Part shown: positions 63,891-64,000 of the stretch, in pieces
Layout of the letters: every line of letters begins with the position of its first letter
Numbering within the stretch: the stretch's first letter is position 1
Assembly: GCA_007844125.1 (NCBI GenBank)
Contig: CM017572.1
Coordinates: forward strand, 27,323,248 to 27,387,247
Direction: 5' to 3'
DNA length: 64,000 bases
Source of the DNA: Sinonovacula constricta
Taxonomy: Eukaryota; Mollusca; Bivalvia; Cardiida; Solecurtidae
The notes under the pieces: generated by a model
Database searches by the model: none
What the model was told of the DNA's origin: nothing
Seen by the model: only the letters and a program-made list of their open reading frames with translations
Made by a program: the position numbers and the translations under genes

Positions 63891-64000
63891 GCTATTGGCT
63901 AAGATTAGTCACAGAAAATCACAATAAGCTTTCTTACAGAATATATCAGACTATGCTCAATATACCCAACTTTCAATAAAAATGGATACAACATGTCAAA

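Larger units (their letters stand above)
61924..64000 (+). mobile_element. Decayed CR1-like LINE, runs off the window
   Basis: Endonuclease pieces (LLFITETMLDKYD at 61979; MDYYIATIPLFKYIQSF near 62610; CGGSNAQTAE near 62320) are followed by RT pieces. These are DYSKAFDSVW (about 62975), GVRQGENLSPILF (about 63190), VLLYAADTVLFGED (about 63340) and NSYKYLGIYLSKTC (about 63545), then the RT tail SILKLRRSTPAYMLLAELGR. It has several stops and frameshifts. It is the same type and order as the minus-strand relic at 5270-8050. Confidence 0.8.

Overview
The window looks like animal nuclear DNA, most likely from a bivalve or another lophotrochozoan. It is AT-rich and has long introns with GT..AG ends. 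It carries a degraded Polinton-type integrase, CR1-like LINE remnants, tRNA-derived SINEs, Tc1/mariner and hAT-type elements, many TA microsatellites and an internal patch of TTAGGG. The taxon is an inference. No rRNA gene, functional tRNA gene or CRISPR array is visible.

Layout. 1-1400 is a 31-bp satellite ending in a 100-bp assembly gap. 1500-8050 is a transposon graveyard: a Polinton integrase pseudogene split by a Tc1/mariner element and by a SINE, then an antisense LINE remnant. From 8335 to 54900 the plus strand supports one large gene. Its exons are an OTU-like domain with a Ser in place of the nucleophilic Cys, two long exons (the second with a TRADD-N-like pattern), a ladder of very short exons, and a C-terminal trypsin-fold serine protease with a readable His-Asp-Ser triad. 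The 5' first exon was not found. From 54900 to 61900 lies the 3' flank with microsatellites, an hAT-type MITE and dispersed repeats. From 61924 to the end is a second decayed LINE of the same general type, in plus orientation.

The main point is the middle of the large gene. Roughly 13.4-50.8 kb of intron is built from one old partial and three fuller copies of an 8-9 kb direct tandem duplication. Each copy carries cassettes of 24-54 bp bounded by good splice sites. Nine of them, and every recognised exon from 10120 to 52690, are phase 1 at both ends, so any combination could be joined in frame. Some cassettes have visibly lost a splice site or been deleted. The arrangement suggests a variable-length, variable-sequence linker between a pseudo-OTU/TRADD-N-like front end and a protease, possibly an immune or cell-death effector. 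The function is inference; the splice pattern and duplication can be seen in the sequence.

The tandem copies also act as empty-site controls. They expose a 10.3-kb element with terminal inverted repeats in copy 1 (itself hosting a second inverted-repeat element and other repeats), a tRNA-derived SINE in copy 3, and in copy 4 an 830-bp insertion with direct-repeat ends and a large foldback with microsatellites.
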